Positions 6,795-13,483 of a stretch of 13,483 nt of DNA are shown here, one piece after another. The position numbers were made by a program, and so were the translations under genes. The DNA comes from an uncultured Saprospiraceae bacterium (GTDB taxonomy: Bacteria > Bacteroidota > Bacteroidia > Chitinophagales > Saprospiraceae): the NCBI GenBank assembly GCA_938033975.1, contig CALHKJ010000227.1, forward strand, positions 1 through 13,483, read 5' to 3'. The notes below the pieces were generated by a model. That model saw only the letters and a list, made by a program, of their open reading frames with translations, was not told the origin of the DNA and did not search any database. Every line of letters starts with the position of its first letter. Within the stretch, counting starts at the first letter, position 1.

Positions 6795-8258
6795 TCAATA
6801 AGGCCTCTTCAAATATTGACCTTTTGCCTCTCCCACTACAGAACCATTTTCATACACTTTATGTCCCCTTAAGAAGGTGGTCTTGACTTGACCTGCAAGT
6901 TCCATTCCTTCAAATGGTGTATAACCTTGAGCTGATTCTGATTCTGCAGCTCTCACCACGAAAGAATCATTGGGATCAAACAAGACAACATCTGCATCGT
7001 ATCCAATTGCCAAATCCCCTTTGCTTCGCAAGCCAAAACGTTTAGCAGGATTCCAACAGACCAATTCAGCTATGTGTTGCAAGCTCATTCCCCTTTTGGT
7101 TCCTTCAGTATAAAGACCAGAAAGCAAATATTCTGTCCCACCAAATCCAGATTTGGCTAAAAAGATATTGTCTGGATGTTTGTTGTCCAATTTAAACTCA
7201 GCACTACAACAAGCATGATCACTAACCACCCAGTCCAATTTTTTCTCCAACAACTTTGACCAAAGGTATTCCACATTTGCCCTATCTCTTATCGGAGGAT
7301 TTACTTTAGCATGGCCAGCAGCAGGTGTATCCACATCTAAGAGCAAATGGCCAACCGTTACTTCTCTTTTAAAATTGATGTGAGGAAAACATTCTTGCAT
7401 CATCAGAGCTGCATCAACTGCCTTTTTGGAAGTAAGATGCAAGAGGTTTATATTTTTGCAAGCTGTTTCATTAGCAAGATAACTGGCAATAAAAATCGCC
7501 AAGCCTTCTGAGTGTGGTGGTCTTGATGCACTATAAGCTCTCAAACCAGAAAGACTTCCATCCTTTTCCACAATCTCTGTATAGGCACGCATTATCTCCG
7601 CAGTCTCACAATGAAGACTTAGACTAATCTCATCTTGCAGATCTGGATTTTTATCTATAGCCTTTTGTACACTCCTCATGATAAATTCAAAATGTGCAAT
7701 ATCATACTGTTCACCTTCAGGCGTCATCAAAAATTCATTTTGACTCCCCTTGCTTGACTTACCATGCAATCCATGAGATCCATAAAACATGAATATCTTA
7801 AAAGAGGTCACTCCAAATTTCTCAATCAACATCTCAATCTCATCTCGGTGTTCATATCTGATTGGTGCCAAGTGATAAGCATAATCCACATGAAATCTAT
7901 CCTTCGATATATCCAAAACCTTAGGGAAGAAATCTGCATACTTTCCAGTTTCATTCAGATAATAATGTCCAGTTCTCATATAGTTGATACTGGTGGTTAC
8001 ACCTCCCATTGCAGCGGCCTTACTTTCAGTTATTGCATCTTCAGACAAGTGAGAATAAATTCCTGTGTGCATGTGTGCATCTACCAATCCTGGAAAAGCA
8101 ATTTTTCCTTTCCCGTCATATACTTCCTTAGCAGTAGATGGATCGATATCTACACCAAGCTGTGTGATTTTGCCATCTTTCACTCCAATGTCTTGCATAC
8201 TTTGAGTAGCAGAATTTGGACTTACAAGTTTTACGTTTTTAATAATTAAATCTAACAT
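6795..8258 (-). CDS. Cyclic amidohydrolase (dihydropyrimidinase/hydantoinase/allantoinase type)
   Basis: This 487-residue cytoplasmic enzyme of the amidohydrolase superfamily is close to the usual length of D-hydantoinases and dihydropyrimidinases. The whole binuclear metal site is visible: DAHMH (His62, His64), the carboxylated lysine in SFKIFMFYG (Lys154), His216 in LSLHCET, His274 in NLLHLTS and the catalytic Asp347 in VVSDH. The substrate-loop motif KVNPPIR (318-324) is also present. The family hydrolyses cyclic amide, ureide or imide bonds (dihydropyrimidines, hydantoins, allantoin, dihydroorotate, small imides). The exact substrate cannot be read, and there are no purine or pyrimidine catabolic genes nearby. 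It is the last gene of the minus operon, 19 bases after the CoA-transferase. With a CoA-transferase, a hydro-lyase and a lyase alongside, it probably opens a nitrogen-containing ring whose carbon skeleton the others degrade. Confidence 0.88.
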   Translation of the reverse strand: MLDLIIKNVKLVSPNSATQSMQDIGVKDGKITQLGVDIDPSTAKEVYDGKGKIAFPGLVDAHMHTGIYSHLSEDAITESKAAAMGGVTTSINYMRTGHYYLNETGKYADFFPKVLDISKDRFHVDYAYHLAPIRYEHRDEIEMLIEKFGVTSFKIFMFYGSHGLHGKSSKGSQNEFLMTPEGEQYDIAHFEFIMRSVQKAIDKNPDLQDEISLSLHCETAEIMRAYTEIVEKDGSLSGLRAYSASRPPHSEGLAIFIASYLANETACKNINLLHLTSKKAVDAALMMQECFPHINFKREVTVGHLLLDVDTPAAGHAKVNPPIRDRANVEYLWSKLLEKKLDWVVSDHACCSAEFKLDNKHPDNIFLAKSGFGGTEYLLSGLYTEGTKRGMSLQHIAELVCWNPAKRFGLRSKGDLAIGYDADVVLFDPNDSFVVRAAESESAQGYTPFEGMELAGQVKTTFLRGHKVYENGSVVGEAKGQYLKRPY

Positions 8259-8286
8259 CAGTTTTATTTTATCAGTTTTATTTTAT
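8259..8286. repeat. 14-base tandem duplication at the CoA-transferase/amidohydrolase junction
   Basis: CAGTTTTATTTTAT occurs twice back to back (8259-8272 and 8273-8286). The second copy holds the TAA stop of the CoA-transferase (8278-8280). The first forms the A/T-rich leader just before the amidohydrolase ATG. It looks like a recent slippage duplication that lengthened the spacer. Confidence 0.85.
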
Positions 8287-9453
8287 CAAGTTATTTTCTC
8301 TCAGCTTTTTTATTTGTTCTTCCGTTAAGCCTATTTGCGAAAGCAAATCATCAGTAGCGTTTCCAATCTCTGGTGGATCATATCTCTTTTCAATTCTTTC
8401 TCCTTTGTATTCCAGAGGGAATTTTGGAAGTTTTACATCATTCCCATTCTTCATTTTGATTGGCATCAAACTATCTCCTTCATTCAATTGAGGATCGTTG
8501 TATAGGTCACCAGGTCTTGCAATTGGTGCAAAGGGGATATGAAACTCTCCGCACTTATCGATTATTTCTTGTTTAGACCATCCTGCCACACGCTTATCCA
8601 AGGCAGGAACAAACCACTCACGTTCATCGATACGTCCATTATTATCCTTTAGTCTTTCATCCTCCAACCAATCTTCCCACCCAAAGGCTTTACAGAATCT
8701 TTCCCAGTGTCGATCGCTTATGATTCCGATGAATACTTTATCCTCATCTTTGGTCTCAAAAATTTTGTAGATGGCCCATGCACTTAGTCGCTCTGGCATC
8801 GGAGGGATATCATAATCCACTTGCGATTGATAGGCCATGTGCTGACCAACCAAAAAAGTACAAGTCTCATATAGTGAAGCTTTGACAAAGCCACCCTCAC
8901 CAGTCATGGATCTTTCATACAATGCTTGGAGAATACCGATGTAACCGAACATGCCACCAGTAATATCAACTACAGAAGTACCTGCCCGCAATGGATCACC
9001 AGACCTACCAGTCATGTACGCCAAGCCGCCCATCATCTGTACTACCTCATCCATCGCGTGCCGATTTTGATATGGCCCACTCAAGAAGCCTTTCAAAGAG
9101 CAATAGATTAATTTATTATTGTGCTCTTTCAAAACTTCATAACCAAGACCAAGACGATCCATCGTGCCTGGCCCAAAGTTTTCCACTAGAACATCAGTTT
9201 CTTTTACTAACTTTTTTATTATCTCAATGCCCTCTTTTGATTTCAAATCTACAGCAAGAGATTTTTTGTTTCGATTGTAAAACCAAAAGTATCCCGTACC
9301 AAAGCCTTTCAATCGTCTGGTACTGCTACCATCAACAGGTTCTACTAAAGTGACATCTGCTCCATTGTCTGCTAGCATCAAACCAGCACAAGGACCCATG
9401 ACTGCATGAGTAAATTCTAATACCTTTATTCCTTTCAGTGGTGCACTAGGCAT
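8278..9453 (-). CDS. Class III (CaiB/BaiF) CoA-transferase
   Basis: This 391-residue enzyme of the formyl-CoA/L-carnitine CoA-transferase family moves CoA from a donor acyl-CoA (often succinyl- or acetyl-CoA) to a carboxylic acid in the cytoplasm. Family features in order: LKGIKVLEFTHAVMGP (6-21), GADVTLVEP (31-39), FWFYNRNKKSLAVDL (56-70), VENFGPG (90-96), and RHAMDEVVQMMGGLAYMTG (131-149). That last segment contains Asp135, at the position of the catalytic aspartate that forms acyl anhydride and thioester intermediates. RAGTSVVDITGG (156-167) and a C-terminal domain with FAPI follow. The length is normal and no key residue is missing. Its start overlaps the end of the CMD-family gene by eight bases. 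With an HMG-CoA-lyase-like gene in the same operon, it most likely activates a hydroxy-diacid as its CoA thioester before cleavage. The acceptor acid is not identifiable. Confidence 0.92.
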   Translation of the reverse strand: MPSAPLKGIKVLEFTHAVMGPCAGLMLADNGADVTLVEPVDGSSTRRLKGFGTGYFWFYNRNKKSLAVDLKSKEGIEIIKKLVKETDVLVENFGPGTMDRLGLGYEVLKEHNNKLIYCSLKGFLSGPYQNRHAMDEVVQMMGGLAYMTGRSGDPLRAGTSVVDITGGMFGYIGILQALYERSMTGEGGFVKASLYETCTFLVGQHMAYQSQVDYDIPPMPERLSAWAIYKIFETKDEDKVFIGIISDRHWERFCKAFGWEDWLEDERLKDNNGRIDEREWFVPALDKRVAGWSKQEIIDKCGEFHIPFAPIARPGDLYNDPQLNEGDSLMPIKMKNGNDVKLPKFPLEYKGERIEKRYDPPEIGNATDDLLSQIGLTEEQIKKLRENNLIK

Positions 9454-10018
9454 TTTTTCTAATATTTAACTTGTCCATTACCAATTGTGGTTCCTCTTCA
9501 ATCTGCGTATTGAAGGTTGCATTGTATCGATTTAAGAATGCATAAAAACTAATGACTGAGACCAGCTCCACAATTTCTTCATCACTAAAATGTTGCTTCA
9601 ATTTTTTAAAATCCTCGTCATCTACCTGATTGGGAACCATGGAAGATTTTAATGCTACTCTATAAGCTGCTCTTTCTTTTTCTGTAAAGAGCTCGCTGGT
9701 TTCAAATTCCCAGATTGCATTTAATTTCTCTTGCGAAACTCCATATTTCTGAGAAGAAAAAGCAGTGTGTGATTGGCAATACTCGCAGGCTCCTGCAAGG
9801 CTGGTCATAAAGCCTATCATTCTTTTAAATTCTGGAGAAAGGCTTCCTTGCTCCAAGATCGCCATGGTTAAACCAAGAAAAGCCTTGGCAATTTTAGGCG
9901 TATGAGCCATGATGTTTCCATCATTCAACTCAAAGCCAATTGACTTTTTTGCCATTTGCAGAATTCCATATAATTCATGCGTATTATCAATTTCTAGTCC
10001 AGCTAATCTTTGTTCCAC
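9446..10018 (-). CDS. AhpD/carboxymuconolactone decarboxylase (CMD) family protein
   Basis: This 190-residue all-helical protein carries the CMD-domain signature GACEYCQSHTA (76-86), with Cys78, Cys81 and His84. That redox pair is the hallmark of AhpD-like members, which act as thiol-disulfide reductants or alkylhydroperoxidases, whereas true gamma-carboxymuconolactone decarboxylases lack the CxxC pair. A weak second helical region with the AFLNRYNATFNT segment follows (about 160-171), as in other AhpD-like proteins of this length. It sits two bases after the dehydratase small subunit and overlaps the CoA-transferase by eight bases, so it is firmly part of the catabolic operon. It may protect the oxygen-sensitive Fe-S dehydratase encoded upstream, or have a hydro-lyase or isomerase side role; both are guesses. 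The family call is strong and the function open. Confidence 0.85.
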   Translation of the reverse strand: MEQRLAGLEIDNTHELYGILQMAKKSIGFELNDGNIMAHTPKIAKAFLGLTMAILEQGSLSPEFKRMIGFMTSLAGACEYCQSHTAFSSQKYGVSQEKLNAIWEFETSELFTEKERAAYRVALKSSMVPNQVDDEDFKKLKQHFSDEEIVELVSVISFYAFLNRYNATFNTQIEEEPQLVMDKLNIRKNA

Positions 10019-10020
10019 AA

Positions 10021-10500
10021 TTATAGTTTATAGGTTCCATTTTCTTTCAAATATTCAACAAGTCCACCAGAGTCTAAAATATCAATCATCACCTGTGGCA
10101 TTTTTACTGCTTGATAAGATTCTCCATTTGTTTCATTCTTGATAAATCCTTCTTTTATATCAACCGACAGTTGATCTCCACGATTGATAAAGTGCTTCCC
10201 AATCTCCAAGACTGGAAGCCCAATATTGATTGCATTGCGATAAAAGATGCGTGCAAAATCCTCTGCAATCACTACCGCAATTCCTGACTTTTTTAAAGCG
10301 AGTGGCGCTTGCTCTCTTGAAGAACCGCAGCCAAAATTTTTACCTGCAACCAGATAATCTCCTGGCTTCACTTTTTTACTAAATTCAGGATCTAAATCTT
10401 CCAACACATGATCAGCAAGCGTACTCATGTCTAAGGTCTTGGTATACTTGCCTGGAATAATTCTATCCGTGTCAATATTGTCCCCATATACAAAGGTCAT
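10021..10500 (-). CDS. Isopropylmalate dehydratase-family small subunit (aconitase swivel domain)
   Basis: This 159-residue protein is the detached swivel domain of an aconitase-superfamily hydro-lyase. YGDNIDTDRIIPGKY (5-19) and GKNFGCGSSREQAPLALKKS (53-72) are the family signatures, the latter holding the substrate-binding SSRE loop. The short length is typical of the archaeal-like LeuD2/HacB/DmdB group rather than the ~200-residue enteric LeuD. It pairs with the large subunit whose gene ends 37 bases upstream. The start is fixed by an in-frame TAA 12 bases upstream of the ATG. No leucine biosynthesis genes (LeuA, LeuB) accompany it. The substrate is therefore more likely a catabolic alkyl-substituted malate/maleate, as in 2,3-dimethylmalate dehydratase (DmdAB) or citraconate hydratase; that is inference from context. 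Confidence 0.9.
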   Translation of the reverse strand: MTFVYGDNIDTDRIIPGKYTKTLDMSTLADHVLEDLDPEFSKKVKPGDYLVAGKNFGCGSSREQAPLALKKSGIAVVIAEDFARIFYRNAINIGLPVLEIGKHFINRGDQLSVDIKEGFIKNETNGESYQAVKMPQVMIDILDSGGLVEYLKENGTYKL

Positions 10501-10537
10501 GTGTCTATATTTTTATGTTGTAATGTAACAGATGCTT

Positions 10538-11764
10538 TCATGATGCATTTGCGCTTGAAGTAATTTTTCCATTTAGTGCAGATGCCGCTACGGTTGCGGG
10601 CGCGGCCAAATAGATATTCGAATTAGGATTACCCATCCTTCCTTTAAAATTTCTGTTGGCTGCTGAGATCACCACTTCATCATTACCAGGAACACCTTGA
10701 TGGGTTCCCACACATGGTCCACAGCCAGGCGTAATGATCGACGCCCCAGCTTCAATTAAAATTTGGAGTGTACCATCATTCATGGCATCGAGCAAAGTAC
10801 TTTTGGAGGCCGGTGCAATCAGAAACCGTACTCCTTCTTTTATTCTTTTTCCTTTCAAAACCGCAGCTGCAGCTTGTAGATCCTCTAGTCGTCCATTGCA
10901 GCAAGTTCCGATAAAAGCATAATCAATTTCTGTTCCTTCCCATTGAGAAATATTGCCCACATTATCTGGAGATTCAGGAGCAGAAATTTGTGCTTCCAAT
11001 CCACTGACATCAAATTCAAAAGTTTGAAGATAGACTGCATTCTCATCTGGCTCTATGACCTCAAAGTCATAATCTAGTAACAGTCCTTTAGGGTGAACGA
11101 TTCCTGTCTTACCGCCCATCTCCGCTACCATATTGGCAATGGTCATTCTGCTCGCCAAGGTCATATCCTCAAAGGCTTCGCCGGCAAATTCTATGGATTG
11201 ATAGGTAGCGCCAGAAATCGTCAGCTGACCTACCAAGAAAAGTATGAGATCCTTTGCAGACACGCCTTCTTGCAGTTTTCCTGAACAGACAATCTTGATA
11301 CTTTCAGGCACCTTAAGCCAGATCTGTCCAGTCATCATGGTCGCGGCCAAATCTGTTGATCCTACCCCACATGCAAAGGCATTCAATGCACCGTAAGTGG
11401 GTGTGTGACTATCCGCTCCAATGAATACATCACCAGGCTTTACGAATTCGTGCTCCACCATTACTTGATGACAAATTCCCTCTCCAATTTCAAAAAGTTT
11501 TATGCCTTGTTCTTTTGCAAAAGCCCTCATCATTTTATGTAGATTCGCTATGCGTTCGTTTGGAGGTGGTACTGCATGATCGAGAACTAGTACACATTTA
11601 CTTTTATCAAAAACCTGCTTTCCTCCCATCTCACGAAAGGCTTGAATAGCCAACGGTCCGGTAGTATCTGTTGCCATCACTCCATCAACAGGACAGATAA
11701 TTAGATCCCCAGCTTTGACAGGATAGCCTACATGATTTGATAATATTTTTTCTGCAATAGTCAT
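10538..11764 (-). CDS. Isopropylmalate dehydratase-family large subunit (LeuC2/DmdA-like 4Fe-4S hydro-lyase)
   Basis: This 408-residue catalytic subunit has the length of the LeuC2/homoaconitase/DmdA group, shorter than enteric LeuC. It has the core GADSHTPTYGALNAFACGVG (116-135), TGQIWLKVPE (145-154), and the three cluster cysteines: Cys288 in IGTCCNGR, and Cys348 and Cys351 in PGCGPCVGTHQGV. NRNFKGRMG (370-378) completes the active-site signature. It would dehydrate or hydrate a malate-type acid with a 4Fe-4S cluster in the cytoplasm. In most relatives the first cluster motif is GSCTNGR; here a second cysteine (Cys289) replaces the threonine, a minor oddity. Its start overlaps the HMG-CoA-lyase-like gene by four bases (ATGA), so the two are translationally coupled. 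That coupling argues the hydro-lyase product, once activated, is the lyase substrate. The substrate is not certain. Confidence 0.92.
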   Translation of the reverse strand: MTIAEKILSNHVGYPVKAGDLIICPVDGVMATDTTGPLAIQAFREMGGKQVFDKSKCVLVLDHAVPPPNERIANLHKMMRAFAKEQGIKLFEIGEGICHQVMVEHEFVKPGDVFIGADSHTPTYGALNAFACGVGSTDLAATMMTGQIWLKVPESIKIVCSGKLQEGVSAKDLILFLVGQLTISGATYQSIEFAGEAFEDMTLASRMTIANMVAEMGGKTGIVHPKGLLLDYDFEVIEPDENAVYLQTFEFDVSGLEAQISAPESPDNVGNISQWEGTEIDYAFIGTCCNGRLEDLQAAAAVLKGKRIKEGVRFLIAPASKSTLLDAMNDGTLQILIEAGASIITPGCGPCVGTHQGVPGNDEVVISAANRNFKGRMGNPNSNIYLAAPATVAASALNGKITSSANAS

Positions 11765-12687
11765 TTAATTCTTGAGCTTTGCTTTTTTTCAATTAGTTTA
11801 TAAATTTTTCCATCGAGTGGTTCACCCAAAGTAGCTTGCATTTCCCAGGAGAGTTGTGCCACTTTTTCTATATCGACTCCTGTCGAATATCCCATCTCTT
11901 CAAACATTTTAATTGTATCTTCTGTGGCGATATTTCCTGTTGCATTTTTGATGAATGGGCAACCGCCCAAACCACCAAAGGCCGTATCAAAAATTCTTAC
12001 CCCTACTCTAGTGGCTGTCACTGCATTGGCATAGCCTTTGGATTCTGTGTTGTGTAAGTGCAAGACAACAGGAATTCCTTTTGCCTCCTCCATAACTCGT
12101 CCCATTAAAAATTCCACCGATGCTGGGTTACCCATACCAGTAGAGTCAGCCAATGCCAATTCATCTATACCCGCATCCAAATGTTGCTTGACCATATTCA
12201 TCACATGTTCTGGATCTATTTTCCCTTCGTATCTACATCCAAATGCACACTGGATTCCACCGCGCACTACAATATCATTGTCTTTGCATTTTTTGACCAT
12301 TTCTATAAATGCCTTTCTGGCTTCCGCCAATGTTTTCCTGGCATTTTTTTGACTATGTAGATCACTAGCAGAGATGGAACATGATAGATGATCTAAACCC
12401 GCCTCAACTGCTCGATCTACACCGCGCTCATTCAATACCAAACCACTGTAGACTACTCCTTCTTCCTTTTTCACTCCAGCACACACCAATTCTGCATCTG
12501 CCATTTGGGGCACCAATTTGGGATGAACAAAGGAAGCAATCTGAATCCTTTTTATTCCTGCATCTACCAAACTATGTACATATTCGATTTTCTTTTCTGT
12601 ACTAATGATTGTACTTATGTTTTGTATCCCATCTCTTAGGCCTTGCTCTTCAATTAATATGTTAGATTCTTCTTTAATCATTTTCAT
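11761..12687 (-). CDS. HMG-CoA lyase-like protein (DRE-TIM metallolyase)
   Basis: This 308-residue TIM-barrel lyase has the expected length of hydroxymethylglutaryl-CoA lyase. LRDGIQN (17-23) gives the metal-ligand Asp19 and catalytic Arg18, LHLHNT (209-214) gives His210 and His212, and GGLGGCPFIKNATGNIATED (238-257) contains the HMG-CoA-lyase-specific cysteine (Cys243) and the Asn252 ligand. Such enzymes split a 3-hydroxy-3-alkylacyl-CoA by retro-Claisen cleavage into an acyl-CoA and a keto acid or ketone. The Glu-rich N-terminus (IEEQGLRDG rather than the usual EVGPRDG) suggests a side branch with a different substrate. No leucine-degradation partners (isovaleryl-CoA dehydrogenase, methylcrotonyl-CoA carboxylase) are nearby, so true HMG-CoA is not assured. 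ATGs at 12687 and 12681 both lie inside the end of the upstream VOC gene; either could start it. The family call is strong. Confidence 0.9.
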   Translation of the reverse strand: MKMIKEESNILIEEQGLRDGIQNISTIISTEKKIEYVHSLVDAGIKRIQIASFVHPKLVPQMADAELVCAGVKKEEGVVYSGLVLNERGVDRAVEAGLDHLSCSISASDLHSQKNARKTLAEARKAFIEMVKKCKDNDIVVRGGIQCAFGCRYEGKIDPEHVMNMVKQHLDAGIDELALADSTGMGNPASVEFLMGRVMEEAKGIPVVLHLHNTESKGYANAVTATRVGVRIFDTAFGGLGGCPFIKNATGNIATEDTIKMFEEMGYSTGVDIEKVAQLSWEMQATLGEPLDGKIYKLIEKKQSSRIK

Positions 12688-13483
12688 TTACTGGTTCAAC
12701 AAATTCCAACCAAGCTCCTTCTGGGCTTTGGATAGACAAGCATCGACATTTACCGTAAGGTGGTATATCTATAACTCCATCATTGATAATCTCAACATTC
12801 TCTGACATCAAATGCTTTTTAAAAGCCTCCAAGTTATGAACCGGAAAGCGCAAGCTCATAATTCCCAGATTTGGCGGATTTGCATGCATGGAAAAATCTC
12901 GGCCTTGCAATCCCTTAAGACAAACCAACTCAACCGATCCAATGTTGCTCCCCGAAGGAGAAACTATGAGAATCTGTCTTTCTATCTTCTGATAAATATT
13001 CTGTGGCACACCAAACAAATTCTCATCCTTGTCACTTCCTTGCAGATTCAAGTCCATGTAGATTTTGAATCCCAAGGTATTGATGTAAAAATCTCTGGCC
13101 TTGTCTAAGTCTGCAACAATTTGAGAAGAATTGAAAACATTACTCAACTTTTCTAAATTATTGTAGCCCTCCAGCTTGGGAGCAAATCTTTGAATCAAAG
13201 CCACAACTACATCTTCTGGACCATGCAATAGTACTTCCGCCACATGGAATTGTTCAAAGTGATATTCCATCGGAGAACTGTAGGCAGTCCAACCTTCTTT
13301 TTGGAATTCTTCATAACTTTTCTCCATGTTCAAGGCACGAATATCTAAATCGTAAATGCCTCCAGTATCCCAGGATTGTGCAGAGTCTCGGATATGCCTC
13401 TGTGCCACTCCATTAAAGCTCATCAACCTGATTAATCCTTTTTGGTCTTCATCATTGTACAATAAAATTTGATCTGCAGTGGC
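12674..13483 (-). CDS. Two-domain VOC protein, partial (N-terminus outside window), paralogue of the 2055-3011 product
   Basis: The frame runs to the window edge without a start; 269 residues are visible. By alignment with the VOC protein at 2055-3011, about 50-55 N-terminal residues are missing. Shared landmarks are WDTGGIYDLDIR, the second-module start SSQIVADLDKARDFYINTLG, the ENLFGVPQNI segment (ENMFGLPHNL in the paralogue), IPPYGKCRCLSI and SPEGAWLEFVEP at the end. As in the paralogue, the usual first-strand His of the second module is not seen (Asn by my alignment), while the final-strand Glu is present. It is the first visible gene of the minus operon, and the HMG-CoA-lyase-like gene starts 14 bases inside its end. 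Having related copies in both operons suggests related or sequential substrates. The reaction is not known. Confidence 0.82.
   Translation of the reverse strand, partial: ATADQILLYNDEDQKGLIRLMSFNGVAQRHIRDSAQSWDTGGIYDLDIRALNMEKSYEEFQKEGWTAYSSPMEYHFEQFHVAEVLLHGPEDVVVALIQRFAPKLEGYNNLEKLSNVFNSSQIVADLDKARDFYINTLGFKIYMDLNLQGSDKDENLFGVPQNIYQKIERQILIVSPSGSNIGSVELVCLKGLQGRDFSMHANPPNLGIMSLRFPVHNLEAFKKHLMSENVEIINDGVIDIPPYGKCRCLSIQSPEGAWLEFVEPVNEND

Noticed and set aside
7764..8249. 161-codon plus-strand open frame opposite the amidohydrolase
   Set aside because: It lies wholly antisense to a gene with a complete metal site, and its translation has no recognisable domain.
8991..9353. 120-codon plus-strand open frame opposite the CoA-transferase
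   Set aside because: It is antisense to conserved CaiB/BaiF sequence and has low-complexity Ser/Leu-rich translation, so it is a shadow.
9446..10018. True gamma-carboxymuconolactone decarboxylase of the protocatechuate pathway
   Set aside because: The CEYC redox pair marks the AhpD-like branch, and no other protocatechuate pathway genes are present.
10501..10537. Short hairpin (TGTT...AACA) between the dehydratase subunit genes
   Set aside because: The stem is only four base pairs and the gap is inside an evident operon, so a terminator or processing site is not supported.
10021..11764. Leucine biosynthesis leuCD operon
   Set aside because: No leuA or leuB is present, the neighbours are a CoA-transferase, an HMG-CoA-lyase-like gene and a cyclic amidohydrolase, and the subunits are of the LeuC2/LeuD2 type that includes catabolic hydro-lyases. 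Leucine biosynthesis is not excluded biochemically.
11761..12687. 2-isopropylmalate synthase or homocitrate synthase (LeuA-like)
   Set aside because: The length and the GGLGGCPF...GNIATED segment with its catalytic cysteine are those of HMG-CoA lyases, and the LeuA regulatory domain is absent.

Overview
The window looks like a piece of a Bacteroidota chromosome or metagenomic contig. This is inferred from the AT-rich sequence, the near absence of Shine-Dalgarno motifs, A/T-rich leaders before start codons, and Bacteroidota-like protein sequence (an M4 peptidase propeptide scrap and Tat/lipoprotein exports). Nothing suggests phage, plasmid or insertion-sequence content, and I see no tRNA, rRNA or CRISPR.

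Layout: (i) Positions 1-494 are an open frame made of two unrelated pieces: a fragment of an M4 (thermolysin-like) peptidase propeptide joined in frame to the C-terminal third of a ZADH2-type alkenal/quinone reductase. (ii) An MFS carboxylate-type transporter follows at 523-1782. (iii) After a 272-base AT-rich gap comes a tight plus-strand operon: a two-domain VOC protein, a cytoplasmic CpcT/CpeT-like protein, a Tat-exported lipoprotein flavin amine oxidase, a secreted CpcT/CpeT-like protein, and a PrxQ/AhpE-type peroxiredoxin. (iv) A stem-loop at 6749-6782 separates this from a convergent minus-strand operon. In transcription order (right to left) it encodes a second two-domain VOC protein (cut by the window end), an HMG-CoA-lyase-like enzyme, large and small subunits of an isopropylmalate-dehydratase-family hydro-lyase, an AhpD/CMD-family protein, a CaiB/BaiF class III CoA-transferase, and a cyclic amidohydrolase of the dihydropyrimidinase/hydantoinase type. 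Genes in both operons overlap or nearly touch, so each is probably translated as a unit.

How the genes may work together: the minus operon reads as a ring-opening and carbon-chain-cleavage route. It would run from cyclic amide/imide hydrolysis, through hydration of an unsaturated (alkyl-maleate-like) diacid and CoA transfer, to retro-Claisen cleavage into a 2-oxoacid or ketone plus an acyl-CoA. The plus operon supplies a membrane-anchored periplasmic flavin oxidase flanked by two relatives of bilin lyases, plus peroxide detoxification. The shared VOC paralogues tie the two operons together. One testable inference is a catabolic system for a tetrapyrrole/bilin-derived or similar alkylated N-heterocycle, with maleimides as intermediates. 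That substrate is a hypothesis; the enzyme families are well supported by visible motifs.
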